Made by a program: the position numbers and the translations under genes. Under the pieces are notes generated by a model. That model had not been told where the DNA came from, did not search any database, and worked only from the letters and a program-made list of their open reading frames with translations. A stretch of 64,000 nucleotides of DNA from contig NZ_CP107958.1 in NCBI RefSeq assembly GCF_036075115.1, positions 434,001 through 498,000 on the forward strand, read 5' to 3'. This DNA is from Streptomyces sp. NBC_00377 (GTDB lineage: Bacteria; Actinomycetota; Actinomycetes; Streptomycetales; Streptomycetaceae). Shown here one piece after another: positions 35,914 to 45,300 of this stretch (within the stretch, counting starts at the first letter, position 1; every line of letters begins with the position of its first letter).

Positions 35914-36912
35914 ATGACCTCACCACAGTCCGGTACGCCCTCCACCTCGTCGTCCGCCGGCTGCGCCGAGCCGGAGCTCCAGCGGCAGTTCGACGAGACG
36001 ATCGCGCACAACCAGCGGATCGAACCGCGCGACTGGATGCCCGAGGGCTACCGCAGGACGCTGATCCGCCAGATCGCGCAGCACGCCCACTCGGAGATCA
36101 TCGGCATGCAGCCCGAAGGCGAGTGGATCACCCGCGCGCCGTCACTGCGCCGCAAGGCGATCCTGTTCGCGAAGGTCCAGGACGAGGCGGGGCACGGGCT
36201 GTACCTGTACTCGGCGGCCGAGACCCTGGGCGCCGACCGCGCCGACCTCACCGAGCGGCTGATCGAGGGCCGGCAGAAGTACTCGTCGATCTTCAACTAC
36301 CCGACGCCGACCTTCGCCGACGTCGGCGTGATCGGCTGGTTCGTGGACGGCGCGGCGATCTGCAACCAGGTGCCGCTGTGCAGGAGTTCCTACGGGCCCT
36401 ACGCGCGCGCGATGGTGCGGGTCTGCAAGGAGGAGTCGTTCCACCAGCGGCAGGGCTACGAGCTGCTGATGACGATGATGCGCGGCACCGAGGCCCAGCG
36501 CGACATGGTCCAGGAGTCGGTGAACCGCTGGTGGTGGCCGTCCCTGATGATGTTCGGCCCGCCCGACGACGACTCGCCCAACTCCGCGCAGTCGATGGCC
36601 TGGAAGATCAAGCGGCACACCAACGACGAACTGCGCCAGCGCTTCGTCGACATGACCGTCCCCCAGGCCGCGAAACTCGGCGTGACACTGCCCGACCCCG
36701 AACTGCGCTGGAACGAGCAGCGCGGACACCACGACTTCGGCGCCCCCGACTGGTCCGAACTCAAGCGGGTGATCACCGGCGACGGGCCCTGCAACGCACA
36801 GCGGATGGAACGGCGCAGGACCGCCCACGAGGAGGGCGCCTGGGTGCGCGAGGCGGCGACCGCGCACGCGGCCAAGCACAACAAGCGACGCGAGGAAGGT
36901 ACGGCGGCATGA
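35914..36912 (+). CDS. paaA: 1,2-Phenylacetyl-CoA epoxidase, catalytic subunit
   Basis: A 332-residue ferritin-like di-iron oxygenase subunit. Iron-binding ExxH motifs are visible in [16 protein letters not shown] and [14 protein letters not shown], and [20 protein letters not shown] is typical of PaaA N-termini. It inserts one oxygen atom into the aromatic ring of phenylacetyl-CoA, giving the epoxide. The ATG at 35914 has GGGAAG 9 nt upstream; a TTG at 35905 is less likely. First gene of paaABCDE and overlaps paaB by ATGA. Confidence 0.95.
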   Translation: MTSPQSGTPSTSSSAGCAEPELQRQFDETIAHNQRIEPRDWMPEGYRRTLIRQIAQHAHSEIIGMQPEGEWITRAPSLRRKAILFAKVQDEAGHGLYLYSAAETLGADRADLTERLIEGRQKYSSIFNYPTPTFADVGVIGWFVDGAAICNQVPLCRSSYGPYARAMVRVCKEESFHQRQGYELLMTMMRGTEAQRDMVQESVNRWWWPSLMMFGPPDDDSPNSAQSMAWKIKRHTNDELRQRFVDMTVPQAAKLGVTLPDPELRWNEQRGHHDFGAPDWSELKRVITGDGPCNAQRMERRRTAHEEGAWVREAATAHAAKHNKRREEGTAA

Positions 36913-37211
36913 GCGACGCCGAAGGCACGAAGAGGGACTGGCCGTTGTACGAGGTGTTCGTGCGCGGCAAGCGGGGGCTGAACCACGTACACGTCGGCTC
37001 GCTGCACGCCGCCGACGACCGCATGGCGCTCACCCACGCCCGCGACCTGTACACGCGGCGCAACGAGGGCGTGAGCATCTGGGTGGTGCGCTCGGAGCAC
37101 ATCGCGGCTTCCACGCGCGACGAGAAGGACCCCTTCTTCGCGCCCAGCGCCGACAAGGTCTACCGGCACCCGACGTTCTACGACATCCCCGACGACGTCC
37201 CCCACATCTGA
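36909..37211 (+). CDS. paaB: 1,2-Phenylacetyl-CoA epoxidase, subunit B
   Basis: A 100-residue PaaB protein: [20 protein letters not shown] and [20 protein letters not shown] are the family hallmarks. It is a small accessory subunit thought to link the PaaAC core with the reductase. Overlaps paaA by 4 bp; paaC starts 10 bp after its stop with GAGGAGCAGG as ribosome site. Confidence 0.93.
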   Translation: MSDAEGTKRDWPLYEVFVRGKRGLNHVHVGSLHAADDRMALTHARDLYTRRNEGVSIWVVRSEHIAASTRDEKDPFFAPSADKVYRHPTFYDIPDDVPHI

Positions 37212-37221
37212 GGAGCAGGGC

Positions 37222-38058
37222 ATGAGTGACGATCACGTCTATCTGTCCCTGGCGGAGGGACACGACGCCGACGGCGGCGACGCACGCTGGGCGTTCGGCA
37301 CGGGATTCGAGGACCCGCTGCACGGCGTGGACACCGCCGTACCCGCGGGCGTCGACGCCGGACGGCTGGCCCTGACCTGTCTGGAGCTCGCGGACGACGC
37401 GCTGGTCTCGGCCCAGCGCCTCGCCGAGTGGACCACCCGCGCCCCGGAGCTGGAGGAGGAGGTGGCGCTCGCCAACATCGGCCTCGACCTGCTCGGTCAG
37501 GCCCGCCTCCTGTACGCGCGCTGCGGCCAGATCGACGCGACCGGGCGCGGCGAGGACGCGTACGCCTACTTCCGCGACGCGGACGACTTCCGCAATGTCC
37601 GGCTGGCCGAACTCCCCAACGGCGACTTCGCGTTCTCGATCGTGCGGCTGCTGGTGCTGTCCAGTTGGCGGCTCGCCCACTTCGAGGAGCTTTCGGCGTC
37701 CCCCGATCCGGTGCTCCGCGCCATCGCGGCCAAGGGCGTGAAGGAATTGACCTACCACCGGCAGTACGCCGCCGAGTGGGCCGTACGGCTCGGGGACGGC
37801 ACGCAGGAGTCCCACCGGCGCATGCGGGCGGCGCTGCACCAGGTCGGACCGTACCTGGCAGAGCTGTTCACCGCGTACGACGGACGGGACGAGGTCGTCG
37901 CCGTCCTGACGCAGGTCACCCATGCGGCGGGCCTGCCGATGCCCGCCTGGCAGCCGATGCCGGGGGCGGGACGCGAAGGCGAGCACACCGAGCATCTCGT
38001 CCCGTTGCTGGCCGAGTTGCAGGGCGTCGCCCGCGCACACCCGGAGGCGACATGGTGA
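37222..38058 (+). CDS. paaC: 1,2-Phenylacetyl-CoA epoxidase, structural subunit C
   Basis: A 278-residue ferritin-like partner of PaaA (LTCLELADDALVSAQRLAEW, ELEEEVALANIGLDLLGQAR, KGVKELTYHRQYAAEWAVRL). PaaC shares the four-helix fold but does not carry the working di-iron site, and forms the stable heterodimer that binds acyl-CoA. The 3' end overlaps paaD by 7 bp. Confidence 0.94.
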   Translation: MSDDHVYLSLAEGHDADGGDARWAFGTGFEDPLHGVDTAVPAGVDAGRLALTCLELADDALVSAQRLAEWTTRAPELEEEVALANIGLDLLGQARLLYARCGQIDATGRGEDAYAYFRDADDFRNVRLAELPNGDFAFSIVRLLVLSSWRLAHFEELSASPDPVLRAIAAKGVKELTYHRQYAAEWAVRLGDGTQESHRRMRAALHQVGPYLAELFTAYDGRDEVVAVLTQVTHAAGLPMPAWQPMPGAGREGEHTEHLVPLLAELQGVARAHPEATW

Positions 38059-38567
38059 GCACCCTGACGGACGCCCGGCGTGCCCGGCGCATCGCCGAGC
38101 AGGTCCCCGACCCCGAGATGCCCATGCTGACCCTGGCCGACCTCGGAGTCCTGCGCGGCGTGGACGTCGCGGCGGACGGGCGGGTCGTCGCGAGCCTCAC
38201 CCCGACCTACTCGGGCTGTCCGGCGATGGCGGAGATGCGCGCCGACGTCGCCGGGCGGCTGCGGGCCGCCGGATTCGAGCGGGTGGAGATCCGCACGGTC
38301 CTGGATCCGCCGTGGACCACGGACTGGATCACGGCCGAGGGCCGCCGCAAACTCGCCGAGCACGGCATCGCGGCCCCGGGCCCGGCGCCGCGGCCCGCGC
38401 CCGGCCCCGTGCCACTGGTGCTGTCACCCGTCCGGCGCGCCGTGGCCTGTCCGCTCTGCGGCTCGGCGGACACCGAGGAGACCTCCCGCTTCGCCGCCAC
38501 GTCCTGCAAGGCGCTGTGGCGCTGCCGCGCCTGCCGGGAGCCGTTCGAGTACGTCAAGGAGATCTGA
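38052..38567 (+). CDS. paaD: PaaD, iron-sulfur/di-iron maturation factor of the epoxidase
   Basis: A 171-residue protein. The N-terminal MIP18/DUF59 domain has VPDPEMPMLTLADLGVLRGV and PTYSGCPAM with the conserved Cys; a Pro-rich linker leads to a C-terminal zinc ribbon (CPLCGSADTEE and CRACREPFEYVK). PaaD is not part of the final epoxidase but is needed for its assembly, like SufT. Stop and next start share one base (TGATG). Confidence 0.92.
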   Translation: MVSTLTDARRARRIAEQVPDPEMPMLTLADLGVLRGVDVAADGRVVASLTPTYSGCPAMAEMRADVAGRLRAAGFERVEIRTVLDPPWTTDWITAEGRRKLAEHGIAAPGPAPRPAPGPVPLVLSPVRRAVACPLCGSADTEETSRFAATSCKALWRCRACREPFEYVKEI

Positions 38568-39685
38568 TGGAAGACCTGATGGCCCCGACCGCCGGCGGCC
38601 CTGCCGGGGCGCCGCGCGCACGTCGGCGCCCCGCCTTCCACGCCCTGCGCGTCGCCGCCGTGACGCGGCTGTGCGAGGACGCCGCCGCCGTCGGCTTCGT
38701 GATCCCCGACGCGCTGGCCGAGGAGTTCGCCTTCGCCCCCGGGCAGTCGCTCACCCTGCGCCGAGAAGTCGACGGCCGGGACGAGCGGCGCTCGTACTCC
38801 ATCTGCTCCCCCGCCGGATCCGGCCCCCGCATCGGCGTGCGCGAGGTACCCGGCGGCCTGTTCTCCTCCTGGCTCGTCCACGACGTCCGGCCCGGAGACA
38901 CCATCGAGGTGATGGCCCCCACCGGCGCCTTCACACCCGACCTGACCGCGCCCGGCCACCACGTGCTCATCGCCGCCGGGTCGGGCATCACACCGATGCT
39001 GTCCATCGCCGAGTCGGTCCTCGCGGCAGACGACCGCTCCCGGGTCACCCTCTTCTACGGCAACCGGCGCACCGACTCGGTGATGTTCGCCGACGACCTG
39101 GCCGATCTGAAGGACCTGTACCCTGCGCGCTTCCAGGTCGCGCACATCCTCTCCCGCGAACCGCGCGAGGCCGACCTGCTCTCCGGCCGGCTCGACGGAG
39201 ACCGCCTCGGCGCACTCATCGACGGTCTGGTCGACGTGGACGGCGCCGACCACTGGTGGTTGTGCGGCCCGCACGGCATGGTCCGCGACGCCCAGCGGGT
39301 ACTGGGCGGGCTCGGCGTGCCGGTCGACCGCGTCCACCGGGAACTGTTCTTCGCCGACGACGAGCCGGTACGGCAGGTGCGCCATGAGGAGCCCGGTATT
39401 GAGGGACCGGTCAGTCAGGTCACCGTCGTCCTGGACGGCCGGTCCACCACCTCCGCGCTCCCCCGCGACACCACCCTCCTCGACGCGGCCGCACGCGTCC
39501 GCCCGGACCTGCCGTTCGCCTGCAAGGGCGGCGTGTGCGGCACCTGTCGCGCCCTGGTCTGCGACGGCGAGGCCGACATGCGCCGCAACTACGCGCTGGA
39601 ACCCGCCGAGGTCGACGCCGGCTATGTGCTGACCTGCCAGACCTTCCCCGTCTCCGAGAGCCTCACCGTCGACTACGACAGCTGA
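38567..39685 (+). CDS. paaE: 1,2-Phenylacetyl-CoA epoxidase, reductase subunit
   Basis: A 372-residue flavin/iron-sulfur reductase. FAD-binding RRSYSICSPAGSGPRIGVRE, NAD-binding HVLIAAGSGITPMLSIAES and WWLCGPHGMVRDA, and a C-terminal plant-type [2Fe-2S] domain with CKGGVCGTC and a fourth Cys in LTCQTFP. It passes electrons from NAD(P)H to the PaaA di-iron centre. Last gene of paaABCDE. 39686-39961 beyond it holds no supported gene. Confidence 0.94.
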   Translation: MEDLMAPTAGGPAGAPRARRRPAFHALRVAAVTRLCEDAAAVGFVIPDALAEEFAFAPGQSLTLRREVDGRDERRSYSICSPAGSGPRIGVREVPGGLFSSWLVHDVRPGDTIEVMAPTGAFTPDLTAPGHHVLIAAGSGITPMLSIAESVLAADDRSRVTLFYGNRRTDSVMFADDLADLKDLYPARFQVAHILSREPREADLLSGRLDGDRLGALIDGLVDVDGADHWWLCGPHGMVRDAQRVLGGLGVPVDRVHRELFFADDEPVRQVRHEEPGIEGPVSQVTVVLDGRSTTSALPRDTTLLDAAARVRPDLPFACKGGVCGTCRALVCDGEADMRRNYALEPAEVDAGYVLTCQTFPVSESLTVDYDS

Positions 39686-39961
39686 GGGCCGTCGTGATGC
39701 CGGCGCACTCCGCAATCAGCGCAGACGTCGGCACCGGCCGCTCCGACCGTCCCTCCCGGGTTCCCGGTCGGGCCGACTCGCAAGGGCGTCCGTGCTGTGG
39801 GCCGCGTCCCTCACGACGAGCGAAAAGCGGTGGGACGACGGAGAATGAAGGAGGGGAAGAGGCGATTTCTGAGGACCGCATTTCCTGAGGACCGGATTCC
39901 CCAGGCGACCGGTGTCGCCCTCCGCTCCTTCTCCCTTCCCGGCTCCAGCTTGCTTCGGCTC

Positions 39962-41056
39962 ATGAAATCCGCTGCGCGCTTCTTCTGGCCATGCCTGACC
40001 GCCGTGCTGGTGAGCATCGCGATCGGTTGGGCTCCGACGGCAACGTGGGCACAGGGCGCCGCGGTGGCAGAGCAGGCGACGATCACCCTCAGCCCGCCCG
40101 AGGGACCGCCGGGAGCTTCCGTCCACATCGATTTCGAGAGCTGTACGAAGCCCGGTCCCCAACCCGACGGCCCGCCCGACGACCTCTCCCCCTCCCCCTC
40201 GGACGACGACGGCGGGTTCGAACCGCCGGCGGTTCGGGCGGCGGCCGGAGTGCAGGCCGGCGTCATCACCGGCGTCTACTGGGACAGCAGGCTCCTCGGC
40301 CCCGGCAGCACGTTCGACGTTCCGGACGACGCCGACGCCGGCTCCCACACCATCGGGGCGTACTGCAGCGACGGCGCCTACGGCAGCGCGACCTTCACGG
40401 TCACACCGGCCCATGACCGGGATCCCGGCATCGTGTTGGATCCCACCAGCGGGTCTTCGGGGACGTCCGTCACGGTCACGGGTTCGCTGTTCAGCTGCTC
40501 CGAGGTGAGTGTGTCGTGGGACGGCGGCGACGCGCTGATCACCGGGGCCCGCGTCTCGGCCGAGGGAGATTTCGAAGAGGACTTCGACGTGCCCGAAGGA
40601 TCGTCCGTGACCACGCACACCGTACGGGCCGCCTGCACGCAGTACGCCGACACGTACTACGCCGACGCCGATTTCAGGGTGACGGACACGGAATCGGGTG
40701 ACGGAACGAGCAACGGCGGCACCGACGGAGAGTCGAACGGAACCGGCCACGGCACGACCGGCGCGACCGACCCGGGGGCCGTCGGCGGGACCGGCGGGGG
40801 CGGAGGCGGCACGGGGATCCCCGCCGGTTGGGTGATCGGGCCTTCCGTGTTCGGGGCCGTACTGCTCCTGGCCCTCCTGTTCTCCCCCGTGAACCCCCTA
40901 CGACGCGGACCGCACTGGGTCCGTGACCACATCGGCACGGCACTGCGCTTCGGGTCCACAACGGTCGCGCTGCGCGAACGGCGTGACGGCGGTTCGGCGA
41001 ACCGCACCGTACGGCTCGAACCACACCCGGACCAGGGCGACCAGCGCTTCCACTGA
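39962..41056 (+). CDS. Secreted/cell-surface protein with Ig-like repeats and C-terminal membrane anchor
   Basis: A 364-residue protein. Signal peptide at residues 1-30 (FFWPCLTAVLVSIAIGWAPT, cleavage near TWA-QGA). Two similar outer modules follow, each with ITLSPPEGPPGASVHIDFES or IVLDPTSGSSGTSVTVTG starts, as in IPT/TIG-type domains. A Gly/Thr linker leads to one membrane helix (VFGAVLLLALLFS) and a basic ~55-residue cytoplasmic tail. I chose the ATG at 39962 to place the signal peptide at the N-terminus; an ATG at 39845, with a slightly better ribosome site, would add 39 residues. Confidence 0.7.
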   Translation: MKSAARFFWPCLTAVLVSIAIGWAPTATWAQGAAVAEQATITLSPPEGPPGASVHIDFESCTKPGPQPDGPPDDLSPSPSDDDGGFEPPAVRAAAGVQAGVITGVYWDSRLLGPGSTFDVPDDADAGSHTIGAYCSDGAYGSATFTVTPAHDRDPGIVLDPTSGSSGTSVTVTGSLFSCSEVSVSWDGGDALITGARVSAEGDFEEDFDVPEGSSVTTHTVRAACTQYADTYYADADFRVTDTESGDGTSNGGTDGESNGTGHGTTGATDPGAVGGTGGGGGGTGIPAGWVIGPSVFGAVLLLALLFSPVNPLRRGPHWVRDHIGTALRFGSTTVALRERRDGGSANRTVRLEPHPDQGDQRFH

Positions 41057-41123
41057 AAACCCGCCGAACACTTACTGAAGACCTGCTTCAAGACCTGCCC
41101 GAGACCTCTGCCGAGGTGAAGCC

Positions 41124-41831
41124 ATGACGACGACCGCTCCCGCGCAACCGTTCACGGTCCGTACCTTCCTGCTCGGCCCCGACTGCCCCGACACGGCCGA
41201 CGCCCTCGCCGGCCCGCTCCACGACGGCGGCACGGCCGACGGACTCCTCCGCGGCACGCGCCCCCTGCCCCCCGCGGCCGACCGGGCCGTCGAACACGAA
41301 CTGGCGGGCGCCGTCGACTCCTTCCTCTCCCTGGACGTCTTCGACGTGGCGGCCGGCGGGTGGCGCAGACACGCCGCTCTCACCGAGGCCGCGCACCGCA
41401 CCCGGGCCACCCCGGGCAGCCAGGAGGTGGTCGCGCTGGCGAGCCACGAGATCACGTCCGACCACCACCCCTACATCGACGTCTTCCTGGACGGCGCCAA
41501 AGTCGGCACCCTCGACGTCCGGCTCGGCCTTCTCTTCCGGATCAGCGGGCTCGTCACCGTCGTACGCGACGCCCACGTGGTCGCCATACGCAGCGGGCAG
41601 TGTGTGCTGGAGGCCCGTCTCACCGTCCAGCAGATTCTGCTGGCGGAGCGTCAGGGCCGACTGGACCTCCCCGGCATCTGGCACCTGCACACCCCGCTCC
41701 CCCTGCTGCGGAACGAGCCCCCGCCGCCACCGCCACCACCACCTCCGCCGTCGGTCCCGCCGTCGTCCGTACAGCCGACCCAGGTCCTCCACCGGCCCCG
41801 GCACATCCACGGCCCCTCTCCGGGGACCTGA
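41124..41831 (+). CDS. Hypothetical protein with polyproline tail
   Basis: A 235-residue soluble protein with no recognised family. The core has DSFLSLDVFDVAAGGWRRHA and HPYIDVFLDGAKVGTLDVRL, a repeated beta-strand pattern, and residues ~200-213 are an unbroken run of prolines. GAGGTGAAG precedes the ATG. It follows the Ig-like surface protein by 67 bp and may be co-transcribed with it; the core resembles uncharacterised proteins that bind or scaffold others. Confidence 0.65.
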   Translation: MTTTAPAQPFTVRTFLLGPDCPDTADALAGPLHDGGTADGLLRGTRPLPPAADRAVEHELAGAVDSFLSLDVFDVAAGGWRRHAALTEAAHRTRATPGSQEVVALASHEITSDHHPYIDVFLDGAKVGTLDVRLGLLFRISGLVTVVRDAHVVAIRSGQCVLEARLTVQQILLAERQGRLDLPGIWHLHTPLPLLRNEPPPPPPPPPPPSVPPSSVQPTQVLHRPRHIHGPSPGT

Positions 41832-41961
41832 GTCGACAGCCGCCGCCTGGGAGATCTGCTCCGCCTGCGCACCGGCCTCGGAGGCTGAATCGGGTCCTGC
41901 TCCTGCCCACCGCTCTCACCGTGGCGGTCCCGGCGGCCTCTGGTCCGCCTTCGGCTGCGGA

Positions 41962-42156
41962 TTATCCGACCACCCCGACGGCGTACAGAACACCCAGCAC
42001 GGCCAGAACCGCGCCGATGAGGCGAAACGCCACGGTGTTGCTGCCTTCGAACCGTTGCCCGGCCCGGCTGCCGACCTTGGCCGCGAAGGTGGGACCGAAG
42101 ACGGCCACGGCCGCACCGCACACAGCCAGGAGCAGACCCACGATGGTGTGCACCAT
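41962..42156 (-). CDS. Very small membrane protein
   Basis: A 64-residue protein that is two membrane helices joined by a basic loop: IVGLLLAVCGAAVAVFGPTF, AKVGSRAGQRFEG, then AFRLIGAVLAVLGVLYAVGV. AGAGGAGG lies just upstream, so either the ATG at 42156 or the GTG right after it begins translation. It is downstream of the RHS gene and separated from the tiny gene at 42217 by a hairpin. Confidence 0.65.
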   Translation of the reverse strand: MVHTIVGLLLAVCGAAVAVFGPTFAAKVGSRAGQRFEGSNTVAFRLIGAVLAVLGVLYAVGVVG

Positions 42157-42174
42157 GCCTCCTCTGGGTTGGGT

Positions 42175-42203
42175 GGGGAGGTGCGCCTTTCGCGCACCTC
42201 CCC
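42175..42203. terminator. Perfect hairpin between two tiny membrane-protein genes
   Basis: GGGGAGGTGCGC (42175-42186), loop CTTTC and GCGCACCTCCCC (42192-42203): a perfect 12-bp stem. It lies 13 bp after the stop of the 42217-42354 gene and 19 bp before the start of the next, and is likely a terminator for the RHS transcript. Confidence 0.75.
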
Positions 42204-42216
42204 GTATCGCGTCGCC

Positions 42217-42354
42217 CTACCTGCCCCGACGGCGCCGTCGGGCGAGCAGCGCGCCGATAATGATCACGGCCACCAGGAACATGCCTATGGCCAGGTACGG
42301 CGACCAGGAGGGCCCAGCGGGCCGCTCATTCGCCAGTCGGACCCATTCGTGCAC
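42217..42354 (-). CDS. 45-residue membrane peptide directly after the RHS gene
   Basis: A small frame from the GTG at 42354: an N-terminal soluble part (HEWVRLANERPAGPSWSPY), one membrane helix (LAIGMFLVAVIIIGALLA) and a basic tail (RRRRRGR). GGGAG lies 9 nt upstream, and the start is only 17 bp after the RHS stop, so it is probably co-translated with the RHS protein. A single-pass peptide with a positive-inside tail is a coherent design and unlikely by chance. It could protect against or secrete the RHS product (inference). Confidence 0.6.
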   Translation of the reverse strand: MHEWVRLANERPAGPSWSPYLAIGMFLVAVIIIGALLARRRRRGR

Positions 42355-42371
42355 AGTGGTTCACTCCCGGA

Positions 42372-45300
42372 TTAGAAGGTGTATTTGGCGGTTCCGGAGC
42401 ACTTGCCGGTGCTGCCTCCCGTACCGACGCCTTCCGAGCCGTCCGTCGCGACCGACAGGTCCACCGGGCCGATGCCGCATGCCACTTCGCCGGTCCACCC
42501 CGGGCCCGCCGACCCCGATGCCAAGCCTGCGTCAGCGCTGGCGCCAGGGGTGCCGACCCCTGCGGAGAGGTAGGGATGGACGCTGCCGTCGTCGTTGATG
42601 CTCGCCCCGATTCCGCCGCATACCCACAGGCAGCCCTCCACTCCGATGTCGAGCGACAACAGCCCGTCGGGGTCGATGCGGTTGACGGGATCGCCTTCGG
42701 CGTACAGGTAGGGGTTCTGTTCCCGGCCGGCAGGGTCGGGCTGGGTGAAGCGGCCGATGTTGGCGTCGTAGTAGCGGGCCTTGAGGTGGTAGAGGCCGGT
42801 GGGGTCCTGGTAGTTGCCGGCGAAGCGGTAGGGCTGGACGACCGGTTCCGAGGACTGGGCCAGGATGCGTACGCCGCGGGGGCTGTAGGTGTACGTGTCG
42901 ACCTTGTTGCCGTCCACGTCCACCAGACCGATCACACTGCCGATGGCGTCGGTGAGGTAGTAGTAGCTCTTGCCCCCGGTCGTCATGGAGTTCAGGGTGC
43001 CCCCGGGTTCCCGGTTGAAGCCCATGTCCATGCCGCCCGTCGAAGTGGCGGACAGCCCCAGAGGACCGTTGTGGTAGTAGGTGTCGCCGAGCTTGATGCG
43101 TTCGCTCTGGTCGGTGGAACCGTACTGGCCGGCGTAGGACTTGCCGTTGACGGTGATCGACGTCATCTGCGAGTGGTCCGACCACGTTTCGCCGGTGCGG
43201 AGGTAGTCGTCGGTGGACGCTGCGGCGGTCTCGTTGCCGATCGGGTCGTAGGACCATGGCCCGGTGGTGCTGGACTTGGAAGTGAGCTGCTGGGCGTCGT
43301 TGTAGGTGTACGTGGTGCCGCGCGGACAGCCCTTTTCCGTTCCCTGGGAGGTGAGGTTGCCGGCCAGGTCGTAGCAGTACTGCCAGGAGGCGGCGATCGT
43401 GCCGGCTTTCTCCTCCTTGGCGTAGGAGAAGCGGCCCGCCCCGTCGTACGTGTACGTCCGCTTGAGCCCGCTCACGTGCTCCGTCGACGTGCGGATCTTG
43501 CTGCCGTCGGTCTTGCCGTCCGTGCCGTAGCCGTACGTGTAGGCGAGGTCGGCCAGAGTGCCCTGGGCAGAGGTCACCTTGATGGACTCCGGGCGGCCGG
43601 ACTTGTCCACGTCGACCGTCTGGACCGTGCCGCCGGGGTACGTGGTCGTCCTGCGGACGTCGTTGTTGTTGTACGTGTACGTCGTCACCCGGCTCTGCGG
43701 ATCCTTGAGTTCCTTGAGCTTGTTGACCTCGTTCCAGGTGTAGTCGACCTTTCCGGCCGGGTCCTGGTAGTAGTCGACGTTGCCCGCCGCGGTGTAGACG
43801 AGCAGGGTCTGCGAGCCGTCCTGGAGATGGCGGACCGTCTCACGCTGGAGCGGGTCGAACTCGTACGTGACCGTCCCGGTGCCGTCCGAGCGCTGGGTCG
43901 GATTTCCGTCGCCGTCGTACCAGTACTCGACCTTCACCGTGTGGGGCGAGGTGACGGTGCGGATACGGTCGCGGTTGTCGTAGGTGTAGGTGACGGTGAC
44001 GCCGCGGGCGTCGGTGACGGTCCTGGTGCGGCCGAGGTCGTCGTAGGTGTACGTCGTCTTCCCCAGTGGCGCCGGGGCCTTGGCCCACTCGAGGTTGCCC
44101 TTGGCGTCGTAGTGGAAGTCCGTCTCCACCGTCTTGGCCGACGTCATCTTCGTCTTCTGTGCGCAGCGCTGGCCCTCGAAGCCGCCGCAGGTGACGGTGG
44201 CGGGGTTGTAGTCGTAGGAGACGCTGCCGCCGCCGGTGCCGGTCTGCGCGACCGTCTTGGTGTTGCCGGCCGTGTCGTAGGTGAACTCCGTCTTCTCGCC
44301 GTCGGGGTTGGTGGAGTCGCTCGGCACGTCTCCGCCCGCGATGGTCTGCCAGTTGTTGACCGTCGCGCCGCCCGTCGGCATGGCGGCAGTCTTGAGGTTG
44401 TTGCGGGAGTCGAAGCCGTAGTCGGTGACGTTGCCGGGGGTGGTGCCCGAGCCCATCGCGTCGGTGGCGGTGTCGATGTTGTGGTTGGCGTCGAACTTGG
44501 TGGACCGCTTGTGTTTCAGCGCGTCCTCCACCTCGGTCACCTGGCCGTCGCCGTCGTGCGTGTACTTCGTGGCGTGCAGTTCCGGGTCGGTCGCGGTGGT
44601 GGTGCCCGCCGCCGTCGGGGAGCCGGCGCTGTAGGCGTAGGTCCAGGTCGGGCCGGTGTGGCCGTCGCTGTTGAAGCCGGTGCCGCGCAGCATCGAGGTG
44701 ACGCGGTTGGCGTCGTCGTAGGTGAAGACCGTCACCCGCCCCTCGGCGGTGGTGATCTTGTCGACACGACGCGAGGTGTCGTAGCGGAAGGTGACCGGCT
44801 TGCCCTCGGTGTCCGTGGTGGTGGCCAGGTTGCCCGCGCCGTCGAGATCGAACACGGCGGTGCGGCCGGTGTTGTCCTTGGCCTGCCACTGCGAGGCGTC
44901 CGTCTTCAGCAGGTCGATCCAGCGCCCGGAGCGCGTCTCGGTCAGCTTGAAACCCTTGTGCTCACCGCCCTCGTCGTGCTGGGTGACGCTGATCGTGCCC
45001 TTGTTGCGTTCGGTGACCTTCGTCAGGGTGCCGTTCGTGTCGTAGGTGTCCTTCGCGCCCGACTTCCACTTCGTCAGCGTGTAGGTACCGTCCGAGTTCT
45101 TCTTCAGGTCCTCGGAGTACCCCTTCGGGGTGGTGAAGGAGCCGTCGCTGTTCTTGGTGAAGCGGACCGTGGCGCCCGAGGCGTCGTAGAAGACCACTTC
45201 GGTGGAGGAGACCGACAGGTAGCGCTCGTACTGCTGCCACCAGCGCTGCGAGACCTTCCCCCACGGCGCGTCCACCGAGTTGTACGTCCGCGCCAGCGTC

